From Ziziphus jujuba (Eukaryota; Streptophyta; Magnoliopsida; Rosales; Rhamnaceae), in assembly GCF_031755915.1 (NCBI RefSeq), contig NC_083389.1, positions 3,534,001 to 3,598,000 of the forward strand: DNA of 64,000 nt, read 5' to 3'. The translations under genes and the position numbers were made by a program. Position 1 is the stretch's first letter, and each line of letters opens with the position of its first letter. Of this stretch, positions 35,561 through 47,750 are shown in pieces. The notes beneath the pieces are model-generated. The model was given only the letters and a program-made list of their open reading frames with translations, was not told the origin of the DNA and did not search any database.

Positions 35561-36903
35561 TTCCCCTCCTCTTGAAAAGGATTTGTCCTCAAATCGAAGT
35601 CATCACCTGCAACAAAAGGAGATAAATTTGCAACATTAAAGGTGGCACTAACACTATACTCACCCGGTAGATCAAGTTTGTAGGCATTGTCGTTTATTCT
35701 CTCCAAAACTTGAAAAGGTCCATCACCCCTCGGCATGAGTTTTGATTTCCTTTGTTCGGGGAATCTTTCTTTCCTTAAATGCAGCCACACCCAATCTCCA
35801 GGTTCAAACACCATTGATTTTCGGCCTTGATTAGCCACCCTTGCATATTGCTCAATCCTCCTCTCAATGTTTGCTCGTGTCTTCTCATGAATCTGCTTTA
35901 CAAAATCAGGTTTTTGTTTTCCATCTAGATTAGCACGCTCACTTAAAGGCAAAGGTGTTAAATCTAATGGAGTCAAAGGATTAAAACCATAAAAAATTTC
36001 AAATGGAGTAAATTTAGTTACTGAATGTAAAGACCTATTATATGCAAATTCAACATGTGGCAAACATTCTTCCAAAGTCCTTAAATTTCTACTAATTAAT
36101 GCTCTCAACAATGCAGACAAGGTTCTATTTACTACTTCGGTTTGTCCATCAGTTTGTGGATGACAAGTAGTTGAAAATAAAAGCTTAGTAGCTAATTTAG
36201 CCCACAATGTTTTCCAAAAATAGCTTAAGAACTTAGCATCCCTATCCGACACAATAGTTCTTGGCATTCCATGCAATCTCACAATTTCCTTGAAAAATAA
36301 ATTAGCAATATTGGATGCATCATCAATTTTGTTACATGCAATAAATTGTGCCATCTTAGAAAACCTATCTACTACAACAAATATTGAATCCTTACCTGTC
36401 CTTGACCTAGGCAACCCAATAATAAAATCCATAGACAAATCTACCCAAGGATAGGTAGGGATCGGCAAAGGCTTATACAATCCATGCGGTTTCAATGTTG
36501 ATTTTGTTTTTCGGCACTTCAAATAGCTTTCACAAATTCTCTCAACATCTCTCATCATGTTAGGCCAATAAAAATGTTCTTGCAGCAAAGATAAAGTTTT
36601 TAAAACACCAAAATGACCCATTCAACCACCCCCATGTCCTTCCTGAACCAATAATTCCCTAATACTACAATTAGGCACACAAAGTTTGTTTTCCTTAAAC
36701 AAATATCCCTCAAATATGTAAAATTTATTAAATCCATGTTTCAAACAGGTTTTAAAAATTTCTCCAAAGTCACTATCATGCTCATAAAGTTCTTTCAATT
36801 GTTCAAATCCAAGCAATCTAGCATCTAAGGTAGAAAATAGCACATACCTTCGGGATAATGCATCGGCAACCACATTTTCCTTACCTTTTTTGTAGCGGAT
36901 CAC
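35425..36903 (-). pseudogene. pol: end of RNase H and integrase
   Basis: The integrase carries a zinc-binding N-terminus (HGGG and MGHFG, then [13 protein letters not shown], in which one Cys of the CxxC-type pair has become Tyr). The catalytic D, D and E lie in [22 protein letters not shown] and [22 protein letters not shown]-terminal [20 protein letters not shown] domain follows. A TGA at 36619-36621 separates the zinc finger from its preceding linker. After [12 protein letters not shown] the frame enters the 3' LTR and ends [20 protein letters not shown] and a few more residues. Integrase would insert the cDNA into nuclear DNA with 5-bp duplication. Confidence 0.93.
35561..35574 (-). promoter_or_regulatory. 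Polypurine tract (PPT) for plus-strand priming
   Basis: On the minus strand CAAGAGGAGGGGAA lies directly before the LTR start TGATGCGAATCC. The same tract occurs at 3067-3080 in the mosaic element. Confidence 0.88.
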
Positions 36904-37997
36904 ATATGGAAATGTTTCAATAAATTCAATCCACTTAGCATGCCTTCACTTAAGCTTTCCTTGACCCTTGATTTGCTTCAAAGACTCATGATCCATATGA
37001 ATCACAAACTCCTTTGGCATGAGATAATGCTGCCACATCTCCAAAGCCCTTACCAAAGCATACATCTCCTTGTCATAAGTCGGGTAGTTTAGGGCAGCTC
37101 CATTCACTTCTTCACTAAAGTAGGCTATGGGCCTTCCTTCTTGCATTAAAACAGCTCCAATACCTACACCCGAAGCATCACACTCAATTTCAAAGTCTTA
37201 GAAAAATTTGGCAAAACTAACAAAGGTGCATTACACAATTTTTCTTTTAATAAATTAAAAGATTTTTCTTGTACTTCCCCCCATTTGAAACCAACATTCT
37301 TCTTGACAACTTCATTAAATGGTGCTGCTATGGTACTAAAATCCTTGACAAATCTTCGGTAAAAGCTTGCCAAGCCATGAAAGCTCCTCACTTGGGTGAT
37401 AGAAGTAGGAACCGGCCACTCTTGAATTGCTTTCACCTTAGCTTGGTCAACTTTGATTCCTGCAGCACTTACTACAAAACCTAGAAACACAAGCTCTTCT
37501 TTGCAAAATTCACATTTTTTAATGTTAGCAAACAATCTTTCCTTTCTAAGAACTTGCAAAACTTGCCTAATTTGATTCGCATGGTCATCCAAATTTCGGC
37601 TATATATTAGAATGTCATCAAAATAAACAACCACAAATTTACCAATAAATGGACGTATTACATGATTCATAAGCCTCATGAAAGTACTAGGTGCATTGGA
37701 TAATCCAAAAGGCATAACTAACCATTCATACAGCCCATATTTAGTTTTGAATGTGGTTTTCCATTCATCACCTTCTTTCATCCTAATTTAGTGATAACTA
37801 CTCCTAAGATCAATTTTTGTAAACATGCAAGCACCATCCAACTCATCAAGCATATCATCTAATCTAGGAATGGGATGTCTATATTTGATGGTAATGTTGT
37901 TTATAGCCCTACAGTCAACACACATTCTCCAAGAACCATCCTTTTTAGGTACCAACAAAACAGGAACAGCACATGGACTTAAACTCTCACGAATGTA
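36904..37997 (-). pseudogene. pol: reverse transcriptase and RNase H
   Basis: RT motifs are [20 protein letters not shown], the catalytic YFDDILIYS, and [14 protein letters not shown]. RNase H blocks include [14 protein letters not shown] and [16 protein letters not shown], with DADASGVG-equivalent sequence near 37165 in a shifted frame. A CAA-to-TAA stop lies just before the [12 protein letters not shown] block (about 37784). A CGA-to-TGA stop follows GQGKLK (36943-36945). Catalytic residues are otherwise intact. Confidence 0.93.
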
Positions 37998-39038
37998 TCA
38001 TTTATCAAGCAAATCACTTACTTGTTTTTGCAGCTCCTTTGTTTCTTCGGGAGTGCTCCTATAAGCTGGTCTATTTGGTATGGCAGCCCCTGGAACAAAG
38101 TCAATTTGATGTTCTATCCCTCGAATAGGTGGTAGTCCACTTGGAATCTCATTTGGGAAGACATCTCCAAATTCCTTCAAAAGAGAAATCATTGAACTTG
38201 GCAATTCCAGTTCTTTAAAGTTAGTTTGATCATTAAAATAATTTTCTTTGTAAAGCATGACCAGCAAAGGTTTCTTACACTTAATAACCTTATTTATATC
38301 CCCTAAACTCAAATAAAAAATTGCTACGTAACCTTTCCTTTCTTTCTTTTTCTTTTTTTCCCTTGGATTGGCGCAAACCTTCGAATTCCTCTTCCTTCTC
38401 CAAGCTCGCGGGTTTGCCACTTCCTTTTCCCTCTCTTTCGGTTTTCCCTTGATCTTTCCACTCAATATGAACCTTAGAAACCTTACCTTGGTCAACAACC
38501 TCAATCTTACCTTCTTGAAAGAATGGTGAAGCCGTTGGTGCCATACTTGCTTTTTCCTTGAGCTTTTCGGCTTCTCTCCTTTGTTGCATTTGTAATTGGT
38601 CTTTGTAAACCTCTTTAGGAGATAACGGTTCCAGCTTGACCTTCTTCCCTTTAAACCTGAAAACAATACTATTTTCTCGACCAAAATGAGTAGCATATTT
38701 GTCAAATTTCCATGGCCTACCTAATAGTATATGTCCAGCAATCATGGGTACAATATCACATAAGACTACATCCTCATATCTTCCTATACTAAATTTTACT
38801 TTGGCTTGTTTGTTTACTTTCATCTCACCACTATCATTAAGCCATTGTAATCTACAAGGTTCTGGATGTTTAATTGTTTTTTAAGCCTAATTTATCAACT
38901 ACAAGATTACTTATCACATTAGTACAACTCCCACTATCTATAATCATGCTACAAATTTTACCTTGTATTTCGCAGCGAGTGTGGAAGATATTTTCTCTTT
39001 GTATCTGCTCTTCATCTTTGTAGACAGCAAGTACTCTC
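37998..39038 (-). pseudogene. pol: aspartic protease and linker
   Basis: The active site MIIDSGSCTNVISNLVVDKL (about 38950-38885) is intact, unlike in the mosaic element. A stop ends the segment after GLKNN. Then KFSIGRYEDVVLCDIVPMIA and GHILLGRPWKFD follow in the 38290-38823 frame, and a Lys/Glu-rich linker. The pre-RT stretch is [20 protein letters not shown] and HQIDFVPGA. The protease is cut off from gag by the nested LTR at 39039. Confidence 0.88.
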
Positions 39039-40059
39039 TGTTGAAATGTGGTGATCTTGCCACAATGTGCAAGGTAGTTCGGTTACACTTGCACTCTTTG
39101 TTTTGCAACATCAAAGACCAAACATCATTTATGTTTATACATTTTATTTTATCTTGTAATGTTTAAGAACAATATCCTTTTTGTAATGCCCTAAGCTCAT
39201 TATCTAGCTTAAGGCCTTTTTTGTCTAGTTGCTGGAATTGTATTTCCAGCAACATAAGTCCACTTCCTTGGATTCCATTTAAAGTAGGTTTGGTATTTGG
39301 ACCTGAATTTTGGATATGATCAACTAGATATGTAGAGGAAGCAGCAAAAAAAAGAATGGCCCAATTTAGAGCTGGGAAGGCTGATTTAAGCCCAACACAA
39401 TCTGACCCTTGTGCAGTGTTGTTGCCCAGAAAACTGGGCAAAACTGTCTCGGGTTTGATTACTTTTGAATGGGTAAATGGACTTTGTTTTATCTGGTTTT
39501 TGGGTAGAACATAGTTTAATATTCAAAGAGGCTTCCCTCCAATTTTCAAGTCAAATGGAGGTGGTTTTCAAACTCAAATGCCTTAGACAAGCTGAACTGC
39601 CCATTAAAGAAGGTTTCTTGCATGCCCAGCACATTGATTAGAGTTAGTTGAGGTAGTTTGGCTTGGTTGGTTACTTTTAATGCTTTTGTATTTATTGATC
39701 AATATGACAGCATGCCTTATTGTCTTTTTGATGTATTTAAAAGTATGAAAATTGAAATGAAAAACGTTGAGAAAAAAAAATTCAAAAAACAGATTTTGAA
39801 AAACAACATTTTTGGCTCTCTCTCTCTCTCAACTACTACATTTTCGGTTTCTTCTTCTTCCCAAAAGCTAACAACCTTCTCAAGAATCCTAAACCTCCAT
39901 TAAAACTAGAAACAAAACCTAAACAAACCCAAAAAAAAAAAAAAAAAAAAACAAAATCAAGAACCAAGAACCAAGAACCAACAACAATCATTCTTGACTA
40001 ACACCTTGAATGATTGTGCTCTAGGGTACAACAACATAAACCTACACCAAATTCCATCA
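39039..40059. mobile_element. Nested solo LTR of a second family
   Basis: The insert starts TGTTGAAATGTGGTGATC and ends AAATTCCATCA, 1,021 bp, within the gag-protease region. Flanks are CTCTC (39034-39038) and CTCTT (40060-40064), a 5-bp duplication with one change. Alternatively ACTCT flanks a copy shifted by one base. The mosaic element shows the uninterrupted target (GTACTCTCCTAGAAAGC at about 4589-4605). It has no coding frame and contains a (TC)n tract near 39817 and a poly-A tract near 39931. The TGTTG start is common in Ty1/copia LTRs, but the superfamily is not proven. Confidence 0.85.
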
Positions 40060-40064
40060 CTCTT

Positions 40065-41393
40065 CTTGAAACCAAGCTCAACTCGGCATTAGATGTATCA
40101 TGTTTCATCTTCATTACAATCCTCCTCTTGCTCGGTTTCAGCCCCACTTTCTTCACTTGCAGATTCCAACTCACCATCACCCTTTAATACCATGATTCTT
40201 CTATTTGGGCATTGGCTGGCTATTTGTCCTCTTTCTTGGCACTTAAAACAAATTATTTCTCTGGATTTTTGAGGTTTAGGATCAGATTTTATCTCACCTC
40301 TAAGTGCTTGGATAGATTCGGTCTTGACCTCCCTTCTTGGTCGGTTGGTAGTTTCTTCTCCTAATTTCAGCTTCAACTTGTTTTCATAACTGGAATTGTT
40401 TTTCCAGCCACTTGAACTTGTCCTTCCACTGCTAGAAACTCCTCCAAACTGTGTACTAACACCCCTCCTCTGGAAATGGTTCTCAAGCTTAGTTGCTACA
40501 TGCAACATCTCCTCTAATTCCAAGTATTGTTGTAATTCAAGTTGGTTGGCAATGTCTCAGTTTAACCCTCCAAGAAATCTTGCCATGGTTGCCTCCCTAT
40601 CCTCATTCATATTCAGCCTCATCATTAACATCTCCATCTCTTTGTAATAATCCTCCACGGACCTACTTCCTTGAGATAAAGATTGAAGCCTTTGATGCAG
40701 CAACCTATGGTAATGGGATGGCACAAACTGCTTCCTCATGGATCCTTTCATTTGTCGCCATGTTGTAATTAAATCATCACCAACTCTTCTTCGGGTGTTT
40801 TGCTCATTGGTCCACCATTGGAGTGCATAATGGCCAAACTCCATTGCTGCCAATTTCACCTTCTTAGCCTCTGAATAATTATGGTGGTCAAATATCATCT
40901 CCATCTTTTCTTCCCACTCCGAATATGCTTCGGGGTCAGTTTTTCCCATGAATGGTGGGATGTTGATCTTGATATTGCTAAGATTGTCATCTGTTTCTTC
41001 CCTCCTATATCTTCCACAGCCAGCTCTATCTTGGACAGCAAAAGTTTCATCCATACCTTCCTTAAAGTCTCCACCGAATGGCTCCTCATCAAATTCCTCT
41101 CTCGGTCTCTCGCGACCTCCTCGTCCTCGGCCTCGTCCTCCATGGAATTCTTGCCTATTTCTTGTGTTCGGAATTCCTTGGGAAACTTCTAGCCTTCCCA
41201 TCCTTTGATTCACATGCTCAACTTGAGCACTAACCTGCTGTATTGACTCCAAAACAGCTCTCATGTCCACTTGGTCTCCACTCCCGGTAGCTCGAGCATC
41301 GCCATGAAATGCTACGGACTCCTCCTCATTGATCCTCAAAGGTGGATCTCCTCTCCTCATTCTTGATTCTGTTATGCTAGTATAATAATGCAA
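40065..41393 (-). pseudogene. gag polyprotein (capsid and nucleocapsid)
   Basis: The frame starts MHYYTSITESRMRRGDPPLR. An Arg/Gly-rich stretch (GGRGRGRGGRERPREE) precedes the capsid domain with INIPPFMGKTDPEAYSEWEE, ALQWWTNEQN and SMRKQFVPSHYHRLLHQRLQ. It stops at TGA after LGGLN (40554-40556) and continues in the same polyprotein as LEEMLHVATKLENHFQRRG. The zinc knuckle CFKCQERGQIASQC has Gln in place of the expected His of CX2CX4HX4C. The end is cut by the nested LTR. Confidence 0.93.
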
Positions 41394-42542
41394 TAGAAAT
41401 AAAATAGGACCTTACCAATTTCACTCCCTTACGTGTTTCACTCAAATAAAGACTCGACACTCGTGTTTGCACACTTGTTTCGGCTTTTTACCCTCTTTTA
41501 AGCTCACACACTCTTGCCTTTTTCCACTCAATGAATTGTCTCAAAGTTCTAATTAAAACACCCATAAAACAGAAATTAGATCACTAATATGTTTTAATTA
41601 AACTTATCAACAAAACAGTAGCAAAAAGTAGGCAATACCGAAAGAATCCAACAAATCCTAATTTTTTGGCTTTCTAGACAAGAAAACACAAAATAATGGA
41701 AAAACGTTGGAATTTCTGAAAACTGCACCAGATGGTAGTAGATTATGAGTTCAAGAATAAAATTCCAGGAAAATAAATTCAAATACGAACAAGAATCAAA
41801 TTGAACAAAAATATAGAATAGTTGTTGGTTGTTGTTCTTTGTAATTCAAGTTTTATATCAATTCCTTTATTTAATTTTAATCCAAATAATTTAAGCACCC
41901 AAAATCCAAATATCCAGCAGCAAAAACAATTCTCCAGCAACTCAAATATTGAGTAAATACTAAAAAAACCAGCAGCTCCAACAAAATTCCAGCAAACAAA
42001 CCAAACTCCAACAAACAGAAATATTGTTTTTTCTTCTTTTTTTTTGTTTTTTTTTTTTTTATTCGGCTTTACCTTCTTTTTTTTTTTATTTTTTTCACTC
42101 ACAGAACATAAACAACTGCAGTAGCAAGAATAATTAGCAAAATTGCAATTCCAACTCCAAAACAAACACCAAACCCGTGACCTCCAAATAAACAAAATGT
42201 GCAGTTTTTTTTTTTTTTCTTTTTAAATGTTGCCGCAAACTTCTTTTTTTTTTTTTTTTAAATATATGAATGCAAATATTTAAGACTAAAACAGCAAAGG
42301 AAAATCAACAAAAACGAAAATTATCAAGAACAATGATAAAAGACAACCAACAAATTAGGAAACAAAAATACGATAAAACTAGGAAACCTAATTCAACTAG
42401 GAATGAATTTTTTTTTTTTTTTAAAGATATGCTGAACGTGTATGGGACAGATGCAACCTTAACCTAATGCTAAAATTGCAGAATAACACAAAAAAAAAAT
42501 AAATAAAGCAAATGAAGATAGATCAAACCTGAACAAAATTTA
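41394..42542 (-). other. 5' leader between PBS and gag
   Basis: This 1.15-kb untranslated region has several long T and A runs (about 42030-42075, 42207-42218, 42243-42259, 42409-42422). No reliable gene is seen. The short ORF-like frames are shadows of low-complexity sequence. Confidence 0.75.
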
Positions 42543-42554
42543 GCTCTGATACCA
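42543..42554 (-). promoter_or_regulatory. Primer-binding site for initiator tRNA-Met
   Basis: On the minus strand TGGTATCAGAGC, the classic plant initiator-Met PBS, starts two bases after the end of the 5' LTR. Confidence 0.95.
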
Positions 42555-42556
42555 AA

Positions 42557-43691
42557 TTATACGAAACTAGGACGACCTGCTCCTAAACCCGTATTATATT
42601 AGCCCGGATCTCAATTAAGTTCAAGTTCTAATGGAATGGACCTCAACCCCTAACCAACCTGTGGTTAGAAACCTTGGTATAATGTAGACGCCACAATAGG
42701 GGATGGAAAACCTATTGATAAGTCAAGCTAAAACAACCAATTCTCTAATGGTGTTTTAGGTGTTCTCAAAGAACAAAGAGATAATTAATCTCACAAGTAT
42801 TTTCTTAATCAAATCAAAGTTTTTATTCTTATTGAAAAATAAGCCTTTAAATAGGCTTGAAAGAAACAAAATAAACCCTAAAAATTTAATTCAAAATCGG
42901 ACTCCTATAGGAATTAGGAAACTTGACCGAATTCTAATATGTCCCAAACTAAGTTTCCTAAACTAAATTTGATTAATTAATTCCTTTATTTTGAATTAGG
43001 AATTAATTAATTTACAATGGAAATAATAAAATAAAAACCTTCCTAAAGTTATTTGTCCAGAAAATAAATAAATAAAAACTAAAAAGTAATGGTAGTTTCC
43101 TAAAACAAAAAGTAGAATAAAATTAGGAAACTATAATACTAGCTTTTTGACTAATTGAACTTTGACCAATATTTGACCAATTTGAGCTCCAAATCAGCTT
43201 CAATATGCTTTGTAGGATGCCAAATAAGCTTGTTGTGAAGTTCCTCACGTTGCCCTTGCTTAGAAGTATGAGAAAAGGCTAATACAGTAAAATACAGTAA
43301 AGCCAGCAAGGAATACAGCAAATCCGGCCTTTCCTTCTCCTTGTGCGCAAACCACCTTGTTGGTCGGCTTTGGCTGGTTTCTATGACTCATCCTCCATAT
43401 GAATTGAACCCATAAGGATGGGGTTCCAATTCATGCAACCCGGCCTTCTTATCATCACCAAAAACGTCACCCGGCCTTGTTTTGGCTTCTATTGCTTGTA
43501 TGAGTAAAACAGGCCTTGGTTCTTTAGATGTGGCCAACCCCTCTTGACTATGACTTATTCCTTGTATGAAGACAGCAAGATTTTCCTTGAACTTCTTGGC
43601 TTGGGCCCTAGTGATCAGTCCCACCTTCATTTGTATTGGGTCAGCACCCAAGCGGGTTGTCGGGCGAACAGTCTCAGGTGGATTCGCATCA
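42557..43691 (-). repeat. 5' LTR of the 35338-43691 element
   Basis: The LTR is 1,135 bp. On the + strand it starts TTATACGAAAC (the TG has mutated to TT) and ends GATTCGCATCA. It is followed at once by matK codons. The conserved hairpin is at 42972-43011. The tail peptide frame at 43388-43691 reads [20 protein letters not shown]. Confidence 0.93.
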
Positions 43692-45739
43692 GCCCACACA
43701 TAAAAATGACATTTCCATAAAAGGATAAGAAAATATTTCCATTTATTCACCAGAAGAGGAGTATCTTTTGAAACCAAACTAGATTTTCCTTGATATCTAA
43801 CATAATGCATGAAAGGCTCCATGAAGAACCATAAAACTGCTGGAAAATCATTGGAAAAGACTTCTTGTACGGGATGTGTTATTTTTCTGTGGAAATGAAT
43901 TCGCTCAAAAAATACGCCAGAAGATGTTAATCATAAATGAGAAGATCAGCTATGGAGAAAAAGTAAGACGGATTCGTATTCATAAACATGAGAATTATAT
44001 AGGAACAAGAAAAATCTTGAATTATTTTTCAAAAAAAAAAAAGAAAAAAGATTTTTTTGGAGTAATAAAACTATTCCAATTATAATATCGTGAAGAAAAA
44101 GTAGTAATAAATGCAAAGAAGGGGCATCTTTCATCCAATAGCGAAGGGTTTGAATCAAGATTTCCAGATGAATGGGGTATTCGTACATTTGATACATAAT
44201 TTAAATGTGGGAATTTGCCCTCTAAAAATGGAAATATTGAATGAATTGATCGTAAATTAGAATATTTTACGATTTCTAGCCTCGAAGATACTAATCGTAG
44301 GAATCGTAAGGAAAATGGAATTTCCATAATGACTGCAAATCCCTTGGATATCATTTGAGAATACAAATTCTTATCGTATCCAAAACATTTATTTTGGTCA
44401 GACTCATTAGCGGAAATAATTAAATGATTATGGTGATACATTTGAGTAATTAAACATTTTACAATTAGTAAACTAGATTTATTGTAATAACCTACATTGA
44501 TGCGAATCCGCCCGAACCCGTACAACCGACAACCCACTGGGGTGCCAATCTGTTACGGATGAAGGTGGGACCAATCGCTAGAGCACAAGCCAAGAAGTTC
44601 AGGGATAACCTTGCTGTGCTTATTCAAAGGATAAATCATAATCAAGAAGGAATGATCATGACCAAAGAACCAAGACCTGTTTTGCTGATACAAGCGCTGG
44701 AGACTGGTACGGACCCGGGTGATGGTTTTTGCACATTTTTTCAGTCCGAGAAGCATGAAATGGTTCCAATGCTTTATGGGTTCAATACATATGCCTACGA
44801 GGTCATGGAATCAAGTTAAAGCAGCCTCAAATGCAATCAAAAACGGCTTGTACGGACAGCATCAACAATTTGGCCAAATTTACTGTATTGCTTGCTGGCT
44901 TTACTATATTTTACTATATTAGCCTTTTCTTATTTTTCCAAACATGGGCAACGTGTGGGACTTCATATTCAGCTTATTTGGCATCCTAAAAAGCATCTAG
45001 AAGCTGATTTGGAGCTCAAAGAGGTCAAAGATTGATCAAAGTCAACTTGATCAAAAAGCTAGCATTTTTAGTTTCCTAATTTGTTTTTCCTTTTTGTTTT
45101 AGGAAACTACCATTACTTTTTGGCTTTTAGGTTTTTATTTTATTCTTTCCATTGTAAATTAATTAATTCCTAATTTAATATAAAGGAATTAATTAATCAA
45201 ACTTAGATTAGGAAAGGAAGTATAGTTTCGGCCAACTAGGTTTCTTTTATGTGTGGTGGTTGGTTTTCTTTATGTTCTAGGGTTTTTAAGTTGTCTTTTC
45301 AAAGCCTATTTAAAGGCTTAGTTATCAATAAGAATACAACTTTGATTTGATTGAGAAAATACTTGTGAGATTAATTATCTCTTTGTTCTTTAAGACACCT
45401 AAAACACCATTAGAGAATTGGTTGTTTTAGCTTGACTTACCAATAGGTTTTCCATCCCCTATTGTGGCATCTACATTATACCAAGTTTTTTAACCACAGG
45501 TTGGTTAGGGGTTGAGGTTCATTCCATTAGAACTTGAACTTAATTGAGATCCGGGCTAATATAATACGGGTTTAGGAGCAGGTCGTCCTAGGTTCGTATC
45601 ATACATTTTCCAGCAAACTCGGTCCATTTAAACCATGATCATGAGCAAATGCATAAATATACTCCCGAAAGATAAGTGGATATAGGAGATCGTGTTGCTA
45701 AGATCTATCTAGTTTGAAATATCCTTGAAATTCTTTCAT
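43692..45739 (-). pseudogene. matK: matK pseudogene, 3' part lost, split by a solo LTR
   Basis: MatK is the maturase in the trnK intron that aids group II splicing. The start at 45739 reads MKEFQGYFKLDRS, then TAG. The N-terminal 45 or so codons reach 45607 ([14 protein letters not shown]). An LTR occupies 44498-45601. From 44492 the gene resumes with [40 protein letters not shown] and [20 protein letters not shown]. It ends at CHFYVWA (43692), where the large retroelement begins. The C-terminal domain X is absent, and several frameshifts are present. Confidence 0.94.
44498..45601 (+). mobile_element. Solo LTR in matK, opposite orientation, TSD TACAT
   Basis: This is the same LTR family reversed. 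It starts TGATGCGAATCCGCC and ends GGTTCGTATCA, 1,104 bp, flanked by TACAT at 44493-44497 and 45602-45606. The pol tail is on the + strand at 44559-44819 (KVGPIARAQAKKFRDNLAVL). It is the only copy in this orientation. Confidence 0.96.
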
Positions 45740-46605
45740 TTGAAATTCGATTTGAACCGAAGATAAAGGGTTTATTGGGTTATCAAATGATACATAGTAT
45801 GAGATAGTCAAAATAAGGTATTATAGTACGAAAAATATAGATACCACGGAAAAAGGTAAGACCATCAGTAGACTCTTTATCCTCTCTTTTTTCATCTAAG
45901 TGGTTTATGTTCAGTCTAAGATACCTCGGAAAAATCCTTTATTTTTGCAATCCAATCACTTTTTTGATTTTGAAAAAAAAAAAAACCTTTTTATCAATAT
46001 GCTACCTTTTTCTACACATTTATCTCCACCTCATAATGGAGAATACCTAATAGGTAGGACTCATAAAAAATGGATAATCTCTCATGGGAAAGCCTTTCCC
46101 ATGTCAAGCACTAATATATTTTTAACGTCTAACTAGTTTGGGTAATCATTTGGACAACCATTCAAAAATGAAGACCAAAAGCTCGTTACTCTTTGTTTCT
46201 CTATAACTGGGGCCGCAGTTAGGCTCTGTCCATTTATTCACTCGACCTAAGTTGAAATTGATTTTCCAATTTCTTTTTTTCTGCCACACCAAGAATTCAA
46301 ATAAGGGATGTAGACATAAGAAAAAAGTAATGAAGAAAAAAAAAAGAAGTAGAAAAAAGCTCGAATTTCATCAATCAATCAATATAAGTAAAACAAAAAT
46401 GCTTAATCTCCCTTTTTTATTTGTTCATAGAAATCCAACTACCCCCATTACCATTAATGGTAATACCCAAAATCGAAAGTAGGAATAACGAATTAAAAGA
46501 GAACAGTAGAGAAAAGACTATACAAAGCTCTCTACAAGTGATCTCCACCTTCTTTATTTATATATTTCTTATATATTTCATTTTGATATATTTCATTATT
46601 TTTCA
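45740..46605. other. trnK intron 5' part and trnK-rps16 spacer
   Basis: This is plastid-like non-coding DNA upstream of matK. The trnK-UUU 5' exon was searched for and not found, so it has probably been deleted. Low-complexity A/G tracts occur near 46320-46350. Confidence 0.6.
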
Positions 46606-47750
46606 TTAATTGACTATCGTTTGGTAATTAAGGGTAAGTTCCGTAAAAACCCCCGCTTTCTTTAAAATATCATGACCAGTTCCTATAGCATGAGCGCCTT
46701 TTTCAAGGAAATATAGAATAGCAGGAACGTTTAAATAGGCTTGATTCTTTATCGGGTCATAAAAACCCACTTTCTGAAGATCTCTTCCTTCTCTTTTGGA
46801 TCGAACATCAATTGCGACGATTTGATAAATGGCTCACTAGGATAGATGAACAATACCCCCCTAGAAACATATAAGAAGTCTTCTCCCCGTACGGCTCAAG
46901 AAAATTGGAAATTTTATGCATGTATAGAATGATAAGGTCAAATATATCCATGAAATCATCAAATCAACTAGACTATGATTTAAATACTTATACTGTCCCC
47001 CACCAAAAAAATTTATTCGTATTTACAATTTGCACCCTCATAACTCAAGTTGGATAACTCTCAAATAACTTAAGGAAACCTTTTAAGCATTTCATTTATT
47101 TATTGGTCTCTTACCCCCCTTTTTTCTGTCTCTTTAAGAACCTCTTTTGATTCTGCACTCTGATCTAGTTGTTGAGACAATCGACAATGGTATTTCCTTG
47201 TTCCATGAACCTTTATCTTTGCCTTGAATCATTGGGTTTAGACATTACTTCGATGATTTTGACTCGTTTCAAAATGGCAGCAACATACCCTTGTTTTGTG
47301 ATTTCTTTCTATCAAAGAATCATACGACTGAGTGATTCTTGTGTAATACATTTGATTTAATCAAAAAAGTTTTACCAATTCCAAAAAATTTGACTTTTGA
47401 ATTTGAAACTTGCTTGAATTGTCTGCTTTTGATTTATATATGGAAAATATATTTACAGATATATTTACAAAGTTATCCCAATTTATTGATTAATACTTTC
47501 CCTAGATTCTTGCCTTCGAGAAAGGAATCAATACCTTTTACTCGAGCTCCATCATGTACGATTTACATCACCAAAAAAAAAAAATGAGAGTTTTATTGAA
47601 ATAGAAAAAACGATGTTGAGTCAAGAGCACTTTCATTCCTCTATAATTCCTGTATAATAAAAAATGGTGGATGTAAGACTCCACAACAGATCATATCCTT
47701 CAAGTCGCACGTTGATTTCTACCACATCGTTTTAAACAAAGTTTTACCAT
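46606..47750 (-). pseudogene. rps16: rps16 pseudogene with group II intron
   Basis: Exon 1 (47750-47711) reads MVKLCLKRCGRNQ. The intron is about 47710-46837 and has a domain V-like end near 46880-46915. Exon 2 begins with a TGA in place of the first Arg codon, then [12 protein letters not shown] and [20 protein letters not shown], then [20 protein letters not shown]. It runs past the normal end to TAA at 46606. It lies between matK and trnQ, as in the large single-copy region. Confidence 0.92.

Larger units (their letters stand above)
35338..43691 (-). mobile_element. Near-complete Ty3/gypsy retrotransposon, 3' LTR truncated
   Basis: Read on the minus strand it is ordered 5' LTR (43691-42557), PBS, leader, gag, protease, RT, RNase H, integrase, PPT and 3' LTR. 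Protein order RT-RH-IN defines Ty3/gypsy. Only a handful of stops interrupt about 5 kb of gag-pol, so it is younger than the plastid DNA around it. The 3' LTR keeps only 223 bases and then meets ycf2, while the other flank is matK. The stretch from ycf2 through trnI, rpl23, rpl2, trnH and psbA to the matK 3' end was therefore lost together with the LTR end. A chromodomain was not seen. The pol tail runs into the LTR, as reported for CRM-like elements. Confidence 0.95.

Noticed and set aside
40881..41208. Plus-strand frames rich in Ser and Pro opposite gag
   Set aside because: They are antisense shadows of the Arg/Gly/Glu-rich gag region.
41394..42542. A third gene (envelope-like) in the element leader
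   Set aside because: Frames are short, low-complexity and without recognisable domains. The position between PBS and gag fits an untranslated leader.
43388..43822. A chimeric MatK-pol reading frame
   Set aside because: It simply reads through the insertion border at 43691/43692; nothing suggests a selected fusion.
44022..44537. A 171-codon frame joining LTR sequence to matK
   Set aside because: This is read-through across the solo-LTR border at 44498, with no independent support.
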